In this document: positions 1 to 7,921 of the stretch, piece after piece
How positions within the stretch are numbered: position 1 is the first letter of the stretch
Layout of the letters: every line of letters begins with the position of its first letter
Assembly: GCA_003535955.1 (NCBI GenBank)
Contig: DPZM01000297.1
Span: forward strand, 1-9,845
Direction: 5' to 3'
DNA from: Lachnospiraceae bacterium
GTDB taxonomy: Bacteria > Bacillota > Clostridia > Lachnospirales > Lachnospiraceae
DNA length: 9,845 bases
Notes under the pieces: model-generated
Told to the model about the DNA's origin: nothing
The model's database searches: none
The model's input: the letters and a program-made list of their open reading frames with translations, nothing else
Translations under genes and position numbers: made by a program

Positions 1-1418
1 ACAAGCAGGATCACTGTGGTGGCTGCGGTGAGTCCGGAAAGCTTAAGTGTTTCAAGCCTCTTTACCGAATTCTTACAGTACATTGATATAAAGGTACAAA
101 TAAGCAGAAAACCTATTATTATAATGCATCCGCTTATATAAGGCGCCTTGTTTCCCCAATTGAGGATAAGCCACTGGATCAGTTGCATCTCATCCGGTGT
201 TGCCTTGGCAACCAGTTCTATATTGACGGGAATGTTCTTAAAATTGACAAACTGCCTGAAGAATCCGACAGCCTCACCTAAGGTGGGAGACCTGAAGAAA
301 ACCCAGGTTATATTTACAAATATAAAGGTTCCTGCCTGTCTTAATATCTTCGGCAGACGGGACATCTTATCCTTAAGGAGCTTGCTTAATGTTATCCCGA
401 CACCATGGATGAGGCCCCAGATGATGTAATTATAGGAAGCTCCGTGCCACAGACCGCTTAGAAAGAAAATGATAAACATGTTGATATAGGTCCTGACCCT
501 GCCTTTACGGTTGCCGCCAAGAGGTATGTAGACATATTTGGTAAAAAAGCCAGTAAGGGTTATGTGCCATTTTTTCCAGAAGTCGGAAACCGATACTGCG
601 GTATAGGGAGACATAAAGTTGTCCGGAAGATCAATGCACATCATAAGACATATTCCCTTTGCCATATCGCAGTATCCTGAAAAATCAAAATAGATCTGCA
701 TCGAAAAGGCGAGCATGACAATAAGTGCATTTACAGGTCCGAGCACACTTATATTTGAATAACCCCATGTCACATAGGGAGCAAGGTTATCCGCAAGAAG
801 AACCTTCTTTGCAAGACCAGCTGCAAATATAACAAGTCCTCCCGCAATACTGCCGGGGTTAACCTTCTTTCGTGAGGAGTCGTTAAACTGAGGTATCAGA
901 TCGCCTGCAAGTGCGATGGGACCGACGGTGATCTTGGGGAAGAATGAAACGTAGAGTGAATAATCAAGCAGTGAATATCTGATTTCGGGATCCCTGTATT
1001 TATCCACAAGATAAGATATCTGCGAGAAAGTGAAGTAGCTTATTCCAAGAGGCAGCAGGATGCTCTTTACTTCAAGACCTGCCTTAAAGAGGGAATTGAT
1101 CATATCGGTAAAGAAGCCAAGATACTTAAACCACAGAAGAGCACATATGTTTAAGATGATCCCAAGTGCAAGAAAGATACGACGGCTTCCCTGTGATGCT
1201 TCCTTTTTTAATAGGAAAGCTGCTATAAAGTAATTTATAAGTATACTAACGATAAGGATAATGAGCGAAAAAGGATCGTCACAGGCATAGAAAAAAAGCG
1301 AAGCCATAAGCAGGAATGCCTTGGCCGCGGTATATGCTCCCCTTGAGTTTATGAAGTGGTAGATCGTCACGACCAGGGGAACGAAGACAAGAACAAATAC
1401 ATAAGAATTAAAAACCAT
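1..1418 (-). CDS. MBOAT-family membrane O-acyltransferase (DltB/AlgI-like), 3' end outside window
   Basis: This reading frame on the minus strand stays open for 472 codons from an ATG at 1418-1416 to the window edge, so the C-terminus is missing. A good Shine-Dalgarno sequence (GAGGGGC, 1430-1424) supports the start. The protein is very hydrophobic with many membrane segments. It carries the MBOAT signatures: a DFWKKWHITLT block with His285, followed by YIPLGGNRKG, and LSGLWHGASYN with His325, the conserved histidine of the family active site. Known members (DltB, AlgI, PatB-like) move acyl groups, usually acetyl or D-alanyl, across the membrane onto cell-wall polymers or exopolysaccharides. 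The partner is often an SGNH-hydrolase-like protein encoded downstream, which here would lie to the left of the window. The substrate cannot be read from this fragment. Family confidence is high, polymer identity unknown. Confidence 0.93.
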   Translation of the reverse strand, partial: MVFNSYVFVLVFVPLVVTIYHFINSRGAYTAAKAFLLMASLFFYACDDPFSLIILIVSILINYFIAAFLLKKEASQGSRRIFLALGIILNICALLWFKYLGFFTDMINSLFKAGLEVKSILLPLGISYFTFSQISYLVDKYRDPEIRYSLLDYSLYVSFFPKITVGPIALAGDLIPQFNDSSRKKVNPGSIAGGLVIFAAGLAKKVLLADNLAPYVTWGYSNISVLGPVNALIVMLAFSMQIYFDFSGYCDMAKGICLMMCIDLPDNFMSPYTAVSVSDFWKKWHITLTGFFTKYVYIPLGGNRKGRVRTYINMFIIFFLSGLWHGASYNYIIWGLIHGVGITLSKLLKDKMSRLPKILRQAGTFIFVNITWVFFRSPTLGEAVGFFRQFVNFKNIPVNIELVAKATPDEMQLIQWLILNWGNKAPYISGCIIIIGFLLICTFISMYCKNSVKRLETLKLSGLTAATTVILL

Positions 1419-1453
1419 TATGAGCCCCTCAAAAAAACCCCTAAAACAAAATT

Positions 1454-1483
1454 ATTATATATGAAGCCCGACCGAAATGCCAT
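1454..1483 (-). promoter_or_regulatory. Putative promoter of the MBOAT gene
   Basis: On the minus strand a perfect TATAAT (1459-1454) is preceded, across an 18-nt spacer, by ATGGCA (1483-1478), which matches four of six positions of TTGACA. It would place transcription initiation about 28 nt before the ATG at 1418. This is a sequence match only. Confidence 0.45.
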
Positions 1484-1533
1484 AGTAACTTTTGATAAAT
1501 ACCCAAAAGACACAGAATCTTCAAAAAACCACG

Positions 1534-1562
1534 TTGATTTATCGCTTTTAAGTTATTATAAT
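1534..1562 (+). promoter_or_regulatory. Putative sigma-A promoter of ftsH
   Basis: TTGATT (1534-1539) and a perfect TATAAT (1557-1562) are separated by exactly 17 nt. Initiation is expected near 1569, giving a leader of about 48 nt before the ftsH ATG. GGAG at 1605-1608 is 8 nt from that ATG and serves as its ribosome binding site. Confidence 0.65.
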
Positions 1563-1616
1563 CATATCATATGTAATCTTATGATAATCTATCTATGAAA
1601 GTACGGAGATATATAA

Positions 1617-3653
1617 ATGGGAGAGAACGATAACAATCAGGGAAACAACGGAGGCAACAGACCTTCGAAGAATCATCAGACTCTTCTTGTTCTGGTAATA
1701 GCGACCCTTATAACCATGCTCATGGTCTCTTATATGCGCACATCACTCGGAGCCGGTACCAACAAGAAGATAAGCTATGATGAGTTTATTGAGAAAGTTG
1801 AAAAGGGAGAGGTGGAAAAGGTCGTTATTGATTCGGATAAGATCGAGATAACGCCCAAAAAGCAGGAAGACAAGTATGTCAAGAATACCTTCTATACCAC
1901 GCCGGTAGAAGACGGAGAGCTGGCCGACAGGCTTCTTAAGGCCGGAGTCTCTTTTGAACAGAAGGAGGTATCAACAGCAGACCTTATCCTTCCAACCCTT
2001 CTCTATTACGGTATACCGCTTGTATTTGTCTGGATACTTGTAAGCGTGTTCATGAGAAGGATGAGCAAGGGCGGCGGCATAATGGGTGTCGGGAGGAGCA
2101 ATGCCAAGGTATACGTTCAGAAGGAAACGGGTATCACCTTTAAGGATGTTGCGGGCCAGGATGAAGCCAAGGAATCACTTCAGGAAGTGGTTGATTTCCT
2201 TCATAATCCCGGCAAGTATGTTAAGATAGGTGCCAAGCTTCCAAAGGGTGCTCTTTTAGTGGGACCTCCCGGTACAGGTAAGACACTGCTTGCCAAGGCA
2301 GTTGCCGGTGAGGCGCATGTTCCCTTCTTTTCACTGGCCGGATCTGACTTTGTCGAGATGTATGTGGGTGTCGGCGCATCAAGGGTAAGGGATCTGTTCA
2401 AGGATGCAACCAAGAATGCACCCTGTATCATTTTTATAGATGAGATCGATGCGATAGGTAAGAGCCGCGACTCAAGGTTTGGAGGCGGCAATGATGAACG
2501 TGAGCAGACACTTAACCAGTTGTTGTCCGAGATGGATGGTTTTGATACCAGCAAGGGTATCCTGATACTTGCTGCCACGAACAGACCTGAAATACTTGAT
2601 AAGGCCCTTCTTCGTCCCGGACGCTTTGACAGGCGTATCATAGTTGACAAGCCCGACCTTAAGGGACGTATCGAGACCCTTAAGGTACACAGCAAGGATG
2701 TCCTTCTTGACGATACGGTCGATATGGAGGAGATTGGTCTTGCAACTGCGGGTGCCGTAGGCTCGGACCTTGCCAACATGGTAAACGAAGCTGCCATAAA
2801 TGCGGTTAAGAAGGGGCGTGAGGCAGTTAACCAGAAGGATCTTCTGGAAGCCATCGAGGTTGTAATGATGGGTAAGGAGAAGAAGGACAGGGTGATGAGT
2901 GCCGAGGAGAAAAAAATCGTATCCTTTCACGAGATCGGCCATGCCCTTGCCAGTGCCCTTCAGAAAAACACAGACCCTATCCAGAAGATCACGATCGTTC
3001 CCCGTACCATGGGAGCATTGGGATATGCATGGTACGTACCGGATGAGGAAAAACACCTTCGGAGCAAGGTTGAGCTTGAGGAACGTATAATCACGGCCCT
3101 TGCGGGTCGTGCTGCGGAGGAGATAGTATTTGACTCGGTAACTACAGGCGCCGCAAACGATATAGAGCAGGCTACAGGTATTGCCAGAAACATGGTCACC
3201 CAGTACGGTATGTCCGAGAAGTTCGGACTTATACAGCTTGAGTCGGTTCAGGACCGTTACTTAAGCGGAGGCAAGGTGCTTGAATGTTCCGATAAGACAG
3301 CGGCCGATGTGGATACAGAGGTTATGAGGATCATTGCCGAGTCTTATGAGAAGGCCAAGCAGATGCTTATCGAGAACCGTGAGCTCATGGATGAACTGGC
3401 AGCCTACCTTCTTGAGAAAGAGAGCATCACCGGCAAGGAATTCATGAAGATATTCAACCGTTATAAGGGGATCGAAGATGAAGATTCCGGAGAAAAACAG
3501 GACGATAACGGGGAAGACGGGCCGGATCAGGCAGACAGTGCAGGTGAGCCGATAGAGAATAACGGTGAAGTATCGCTTGAACTTTCGGCCCAGGGTCTCT
3601 ATGCAAACATGGTATCCGAAGGGAATAACAATGTTAATATAAAGGATGTCTGA
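1617..3653 (+). CDS. ftsH: ATP-dependent zinc metalloprotease FtsH
   Basis: This is a membrane-bound AAA+ protease of 678 residues that unfolds and degrades membrane and short-lived cytosolic proteins as a hexamer. Two membrane segments (about residues 22-40 and 124-146) frame a small extracytoplasmic domain. The AAA module has Walker A GPPGTGKT (216-223), Walker B IIFIDE (271-276), the second region of homology with arginine fingers Arg333 and Arg336, and a pore loop with Tyr249-Val-Gly. The zinc site is HEIGH (438-442), with Asp515 in GAANDIEQAT as the third ligand. Two positions differ from E. coli FtsH: the pore aromatic is Tyr rather than Phe, and the zinc motif has Ile where Ala is usual; I believe both occur in clostridial paralogues. 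The C-terminus (about 618-678) is an acidic, low-complexity tail. The gene appears monocistronic, with its own promoter and terminator. Confidence 0.97.
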   Translation: MGENDNNQGNNGGNRPSKNHQTLLVLVIATLITMLMVSYMRTSLGAGTNKKISYDEFIEKVEKGEVEKVVIDSDKIEITPKKQEDKYVKNTFYTTPVEDGELADRLLKAGVSFEQKEVSTADLILPTLLYYGIPLVFVWILVSVFMRRMSKGGGIMGVGRSNAKVYVQKETGITFKDVAGQDEAKESLQEVVDFLHNPGKYVKIGAKLPKGALLVGPPGTGKTLLAKAVAGEAHVPFFSLAGSDFVEMYVGVGASRVRDLFKDATKNAPCIIFIDEIDAIGKSRDSRFGGGNDEREQTLNQLLSEMDGFDTSKGILILAATNRPEILDKALLRPGRFDRRIIVDKPDLKGRIETLKVHSKDVLLDDTVDMEEIGLATAGAVGSDLANMVNEAAINAVKKGREAVNQKDLLEAIEVVMMGKEKKDRVMSAEEKKIVSFHEIGHALASALQKNTDPIQKITIVPRTMGALGYAWYVPDEEKHLRSKVELEERIITALAGRAAEEIVFDSVTTGAANDIEQATGIARNMVTQYGMSEKFGLIQLESVQDRYLSGGKVLECSDKTAADVDTEVMRIIAESYEKAKQMLIENRELMDELAAYLLEKESITGKEFMKIFNRYKGIEDEDSGEKQDDNGEDGPDQADSAGEPIENNGEVSLELSAQGLYANMVSEGNNNVNIKDV

Positions 3654-3656
3654 AAA

Positions 3657-3685
3657 AAGACAAAACTATAAAGATTTGGTATAAT
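3657..3685 (+). promoter_or_regulatory. Putative promoter of the sensory operon, overlapping the ftsH terminator
   Basis: AAGACA (3657-3662, four of six matches to TTGACA) and a perfect TATAAT (3680-3685) are separated by 17 nt. The -10 element overlaps the first two bases of the terminator stem. Initiation is expected near 3692, inside the left arm, leaving a leader of about 30 nt. Confidence 0.5.
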
Positions 3686-3714
3686 AAGGCCTGGGTCCGC
3701 CAGGCCTTATTTTT
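3684..3714 (+). terminator. Rho-independent terminator after ftsH
   Basis: A perfect 11-bp stem (arms 3684-3694 and 3700-3710, ATAAGGCCTGG and its complement) with a 5-nt GTCCG loop is followed by TTTT. It starts 30 bp after the ftsH stop codon. The right arm ends only 11 bp before the next start codon. Confidence 0.88.
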
Positions 3715-3721
3715 GATAATT

Positions 3722-4819
3722 ATGGAAAAAAAAGAAGAAAAAGATATTAAAGAACTGAATAACAGAAGCAAGTACACGATAGCAACCATCCTTCTTATCG
3801 TTATGATAGTAATATCGGGACTTGTTACCCTGGTGACCATGATCTATTTCAGAAACAGGGTAAGAGAGGATATGAACCTTACGAAGAATGAAGAAGGTGA
3901 TCCTGAAAGGTACTATGCTCTCGTCGTCAGGGATAACGAGGATCCCTACTGGATATCGGCCTACGAGAGCATGAAGAAACAGGGTGAACTGTATAACGTG
4001 TATGTTGACAGGGCAGGGACGAACCTGTCAGTCGACTATTCCAAATATGATCTTATGGAGATGGCGATATCTTCAAGGGTGGATGGAATCATATATGAGG
4101 CGGATGATTCGGAGGAATCCCTGGAGCTGATAAACAAGGCTGTGGCAGCGGGAATCCCTGTCGTGACCGTTCGCGCCGATGCACCTGCCAGTGCAAGAAG
4201 AAGTTTCGTGGGTGTAAGCTTCTACAATTTAGGCACAGAATACGGGAAGCTGATAACGGAAGCGGGGAGACAGGCCGTAAAGTTAAAACCTTCGGATAAG
4301 AGGGATACCGTATCGGTTCTTGTCCTTACAGACGGCAGTATACAGGATACTTCACAGAATGTAGTGCTGGCTGCCCTTAAGGAGACTGTCCAGAAGGAAG
4401 CGGATGATTCTTACGAGATCATAATAGGAACGGCGCAGATAGATAACAGCGGTGAATTCACTGCCGAGGAATCGGTAAGGGATCTGCTTTATTCAGCCGC
4501 TCTTCCCGATATAATCGTATGTCTTAATGAGGTCAATACCGAGAGTGTATATCAGACGATCGTGGAGATGAACAAGGTCGGCAGATCGATAATACTCGGA
4601 TATGATGACTCAGATATTATCTTAAAAGCCATAGAGAGAGAGGGAATATATGCGTCCATTACGGTGGATACCCAGCAGCTGGGGCAGGACTGCGTGGAGG
4701 CCTTGAACGAATACATAGTATATAAGCATGTAAGTGATTATTACGGTGTTGATTACAAGATAATAAACAATAAAAATGTCAAGGATTACAGGATGAGCGA
4801 GGTGGCGGATGAAGAGTAA
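3722..4819 (+). CDS. Membrane-anchored sugar-binding-protein-like receptor (SBP1, periplasmic-binding-protein type I fold)
   Basis: The protein of 365 residues has a charged cytosolic N-terminus, one membrane helix (about 19-42) and an extracytoplasmic domain with the pattern of the sugar-binding Peripla_BP_4 family: an opening beta strand before DNEDPYW (71-77), IPVVTVRADAP (147-155), the RRSFVGVSFYNLG stretch, and GYDDSD (293-298). There is no lipobox or cleavage site, so it probably stays tethered by the helix. ATG at 3722 is preferred; a TTG at 3713 in the same frame would add three residues. No clear Shine-Dalgarno sequence precedes either. The 3' end overlaps the kinase gene by 11 bp, so the two are translationally coupled. 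By analogy with XylFII it would present ligand state to the kinase. The canonical ND of the pocket motif is NE here (269-270), so ligand binding may be altered or absent. Confidence 0.85.
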   Translation: MEKKEEKDIKELNNRSKYTIATILLIVMIVISGLVTLVTMIYFRNRVREDMNLTKNEEGDPERYYALVVRDNEDPYWISAYESMKKQGELYNVYVDRAGTNLSVDYSKYDLMEMAISSRVDGIIYEADDSEESLELINKAVAAGIPVVTVRADAPASARRSFVGVSFYNLGTEYGKLITEAGRQAVKLKPSDKRDTVSVLVLTDGSIQDTSQNVVLAALKETVQKEADDSYEIIIGTAQIDNSGEFTAEESVRDLLYSAALPDIIVCLNEVNTESVYQTIVEMNKVGRSIILGYDDSDIILKAIEREGIYASITVDTQQLGQDCVEALNEYIVYKHVSDYYGVDYKIINNKNVKDYRMSEVADEE

Positions 4820-6290
4820 ACGGTTCTTTCAAAACCTCCCGATACAGACGAGACTTATTGTTATTTTCCTTATTACAACTGCCCTTATCTTCATGGTGAA
4901 TGTCTTTGTCTATGTCAATATCAACGGAATGATCGAGCAGATCGAGGCTGTGTATTCGAGTAACATAAGCCTTAACGAACTGACAGAAACACTCTCTGAC
5001 GTGCATGAGGAAATGGCCAGGTATTTAAAGACCAAAAGTACCGACTCACTGGAGGAATATTACAGGTATGGTCAGGAGTACAGGGACCAGATCGAAGCCC
5101 TCACCATAAGCGCATCTTCAAGCGAAGTCCGGTACATGAAGAACTGTATAGTCAATATGTCCTATACTTATCTTGACAGGGCGGATGCTACCATAAATGC
5201 CAAGAGGGGAAGAAATGTATCGAAATACGTTGGAACCTTTGATGAGTGTCTTAAAATTTATGACTATCTGAACACATCCATTTATTCTCTAAACAATGAG
5301 CAGTTTAAGGAAAGTTCGGGCAATTATGCCGGTCTTTTAAAGTCACTCAAATATTCGGAGATATTCTGTCTTACCATTCTGGTTCTCGTGGCTATAAGTA
5401 ATGTTCTTCTTATAATCCTTGCCACCCAGACAATAACCAACCCGCTTAAACTTCTGGCAAGGAGAGCCAACGAAGTATCTGACGGTAAGCTGGAGGGTGA
5501 GCTGCTGAAGGTGGAATCAAGGGATGAGGTCGGTGTCGTTACCAAGGCCTTCAATCAGATGGTAACAAGCCTTCGGGATTATATTGAGCAGGTTAAGGAC
5601 AATGCCCTTAAAGAGAACGCCATGATGGAGAAGGAACTGAGGATGAATGCGGCCCTTAAGGATGCCCAGCTTAAATACCTTCAGGCTCAGATAAATCCCC
5701 ACTTCCTCTTTAACACTCTTAATGCCGGAGCCCAGCTTGCCATGCTTGAGGGGGCGGACAGGACCAACACCTACATACAGAAGATGGCGGATTTCTTCAG
5801 ATATAATATAAAGAAGAATCACGAGCTTGTGACCATAGCGGATGAGATTGAACTTATTGATAACTATATTTACATATTAAATGTAAGATTCTCGGGAGAT
5901 ATTCATTTTGAGAAGCATATAGACGAAGAGCTGACTTCAATAGAGATACCGAGTATGACTCTTCAGCCGATAGTTGAAAATGCCGTAAATTACGGTATCA
6001 GAAATATAGACAGAGAAGGCCTTATAACCCTGTCTCTCTACAGTGAGGGCGACAGGGCCTGCATATCGGTAAAGGATAACGGAGCGGGCATGCCACAGGA
6101 TAAGATCGACAGGATACTGTCGGATGAACTGGTACCGTCGGAGCCGACGGGTGATTCTAACGGGATAGGACTGACCAACGTTATATCAAGGCTTGATCTG
6201 CATTATAATGTTGATAATATCTTCAGTATTTACTCGGAAGGTGAGGATAAAGGAACCGAGGTCGTAATAAGGATACCCAGGGGAGCATAG
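4809..6290 (+). CDS. Sensor histidine kinase, LytS/YesM type
   Basis: The kinase has 493 residues. Membrane helix 1 (about 15-38) and helix 2 (about 184-207) enclose an extracytoplasmic domain of about 145 residues that looks helical and lacks a recognisable ligand-binding fold, so it probably relies on a partner receptor. A HAMP domain (about 207-259) and a coiled coil lead to the His_kinase block QINPHFLFNTLN with phospho-acceptor His298, then a HATPase_c domain with N-box PIVENAVNYG (387-396), DNGAGM (423-428) and GIGLTN (452-457). GAGGTGG lies just before the ATG, inside the end of the SBP1 gene, and the two frames overlap. The kinase probably phosphorylates the regulator encoded next. 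By gene order it matches LytS of the XylFII-LytS/YesN system; the signal itself is inferred. Confidence 0.93.
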   Translation: MKSKRFFQNLPIQTRLIVIFLITTALIFMVNVFVYVNINGMIEQIEAVYSSNISLNELTETLSDVHEEMARYLKTKSTDSLEEYYRYGQEYRDQIEALTISASSSEVRYMKNCIVNMSYTYLDRADATINAKRGRNVSKYVGTFDECLKIYDYLNTSIYSLNNEQFKESSGNYAGLLKSLKYSEIFCLTILVLVAISNVLLIILATQTITNPLKLLARRANEVSDGKLEGELLKVESRDEVGVVTKAFNQMVTSLRDYIEQVKDNALKENAMMEKELRMNAALKDAQLKYLQAQINPHFLFNTLNAGAQLAMLEGADRTNTYIQKMADFFRYNIKKNHELVTIADEIELIDNYIYILNVRFSGDIHFEKHIDEELTSIEIPSMTLQPIVENAVNYGIRNIDREGLITLSLYSEGDRACISVKDNGAGMPQDKIDRILSDELVPSEPTGDSNGIGLTNVISRLDLHYNVDNIFSIYSEGEDKGTEVVIRIPRGA

Positions 6291-6292
6291 AT

Positions 6293-6325
6293 ATGCATTT
6301 TTCAGGAAGAAAGATGAGGAAATAA
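6293..6325 (+). CDS. Possible 10-codon micro-ORF between kinase and regulator
   Basis: An ATG at 6293 opens a short frame encoding MHFSGRKMRK, ending with TAA at 6323-6325, three bases before the regulator ATG. GGGGAG (6280-6285) lies 7 nt before this ATG, a plausible ribosome binding site. If translated, it would carry ribosomes from the kinase stop to the regulator start and cover the regulator's own Shine-Dalgarno sequence (GAGGA, 6316-6320). A frame this short can arise by chance. Confidence 0.22.
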   Translation: MHFSGRKMRK

Positions 6326-6328
6326 AAC

Positions 6329-7921
6329 ATGTATAAGGTACTGCTTGCGGATGATGAGGGAATAGTGATCGATTCGCTCAAGTTCATAATAGAGAAGAAT
6401 TTCCCGGAGACCTGTCAGATAGAATCGGCGAAGACGGGAAGGAAGGTAATCGAACTGGCTGAGAGCTTCAGACCTGATATTGCTTTTATGGATATACAGA
6501 TGCCGGGAATCAACGGTATCGAGGCCATGAAGGAGATAAGGGAAGTCAATAAATCAACTATCTTCATAGTAATGTCTGCCTATGATAAGTTTGATTATGC
6601 CAAGGAAGCCATTAACCTGGGGGTTCTTGATTACCTTAACAAACCCGTCGATCAGGGAAGGATAGTTGAAGTACTGAAGCGTGCCATGAAGATGATCGAT
6701 GATGAGAAGGAGAGAAGGAGCCAGGACCTTCTTATCAAGGAAAAGCTTGAGACGGTAGTGCCCATAATAGAGAACAACATGATCTATACCGCTCTTTTCA
6801 GGGATGATTATGATGAAGAGATTGATAACTTCAGGAATCTTCTGTCTATAGATAAGGATTACGGCTATGTGATCCTTCTTGAATGGGGAGACAATCAGGC
6901 CGAGCATCATCTTACCAATGCCGTCGGGTCGGGGATCAGGATGCAGTCCTATTATAAGGAAATAAGGGAGGTAGTCAAGGGCTTTTACGAGTGCATCATA
7001 AGCTCCATGATGACCAACCGTGTGATCATATATGTGCCCTACGGGAAGAATACGCTGGAATACAGCGAACGTATCGAGATCATTGAGAAGACAAGGACAA
7101 TGATCCGCAAGCTCAAGCAGTACGTTGACGTAAGGTTCAGGGCCGGGATCGGATCGGTGGTTGAACTGCTTGAGTGCGCAAGGTCTTATGAGGAGGCCCA
7201 GAGGGCGTTAAGGAAGAGTGACGGAACCGTAGCCCATGTTGCCGACCTGCCGATAATCGCAAGTTATGAAGACAACTATCCAATAGACCAGGAACGCCGC
7301 ATTTTTGAAATGACTGAGAAGGGTAATGAGAATGAGGCCCTTATCGCGGCCAACCGCTTCTTTGGATGGATGGTAGAGAACTACGGTGACCATATTATGG
7401 ATATAAAGCTTAAAGCTCTTGAGTTTGTTCTCTGGTCAGAACACCTGGCTATAACCGAGGGCGGTATGAAATACAATTTCCTTTCGAGACAGGATTACCT
7501 GCCTTCCCTGCTTGACCTTAATACGCTTGATGAGGTACAGCAGTGGTTCTTAAGCAAGATAGGAGCAGCCTGCCGGGATGTTGTCCAGAGTAAGGAAAAG
7601 CAGTCATTTTCTTCCGTGGAACGGGCAAAATCGTTTATAGCCGAGCGTTACAATAAGGATATTTCTCTTGATGATGTTTCACGGGAGGTTGATATAAGTC
7701 CTTACTATTTCAGCAAGCTCTTCAAGGAGGAAACGGGTGAGAACTTCATCGAATACCTTACGGGCTTAAGGATCAACAAGGCCAAACAGCTCATCAGCGG
7801 TACGGATATGTCCATGAAGGAGATCTGTACGGAGGTCGGATACTCCGACCCCAATTATTTCTCCAGGATATTTAAGAAAAATGTCGGAGTTACGCCTACG
7901 GAATACAAGGAGAACGTGTAG
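6329..7921 (+). CDS. Response regulator, REC plus C-terminal AraC-type DNA-binding domain (YesN type)
   Basis: The 530-residue protein starts with a receiver domain (about 1-123) with acidic pair Asp8-Asp9, phospho-acceptor Asp55 in FMDIQMPG, Ser83 and Lys105 in NKP. The middle (about 170-310) ends in a stretch, GIGSVVELLECARSYEEAQ, that resembles the degenerate GGDEF-like domain of CdaR-type regulators; the cyclase signature itself is absent. The C-terminus (about 427-527) is an AraC/XylS domain with two helix-turn-helix units (about 446-470 and 495-520) and a typical YFSRIFKKNVGVTPTEY ending. GAGGA (6316-6320) is 8 nt before the ATG. It should be the partner of the upstream kinase and, when phosphorylated, probably activates sugar uptake genes such as the ChvE-like gene downstream. 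Confidence 0.94.
   Translation: MYKVLLADDEGIVIDSLKFIIEKNFPETCQIESAKTGRKVIELAESFRPDIAFMDIQMPGINGIEAMKEIREVNKSTIFIVMSAYDKFDYAKEAINLGVLDYLNKPVDQGRIVEVLKRAMKMIDDEKERRSQDLLIKEKLETVVPIIENNMIYTALFRDDYDEEIDNFRNLLSIDKDYGYVILLEWGDNQAEHHLTNAVGSGIRMQSYYKEIREVVKGFYECIISSMMTNRVIIYVPYGKNTLEYSERIEIIEKTRTMIRKLKQYVDVRFRAGIGSVVELLECARSYEEAQRALRKSDGTVAHVADLPIIASYEDNYPIDQERRIFEMTEKGNENEALIAANRFFGWMVENYGDHIMDIKLKALEFVLWSEHLAITEGGMKYNFLSRQDYLPSLLDLNTLDEVQQWFLSKIGAACRDVVQSKEKQSFSSVERAKSFIAERYNKDISLDDVSREVDISPYYFSKLFKEETGENFIEYLTGLRINKAKQLISGTDMSMKEICTEVGYSDPNYFSRIFKKNVGVTPTEYKENV

Noticed and set aside
148..429. Plus-strand open frame of 93 codons
   Set aside because: It lies entirely within the MBOAT gene on the other strand, whose translation carries the family motifs.
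1356..1598. Plus-strand open frame of 80 codons across the gap between the MBOAT gene and ftsH
   Set aside because: It overlaps the start of the MBOAT gene and both divergent promoters, has no good ribosome binding site, and its translation is low-complexity and unlike any family I know.
2201..3199. Several minus-strand frames of 79-217 codons within ftsH
   Set aside because: They are antisense shadows of a gene with all FtsH motifs intact.
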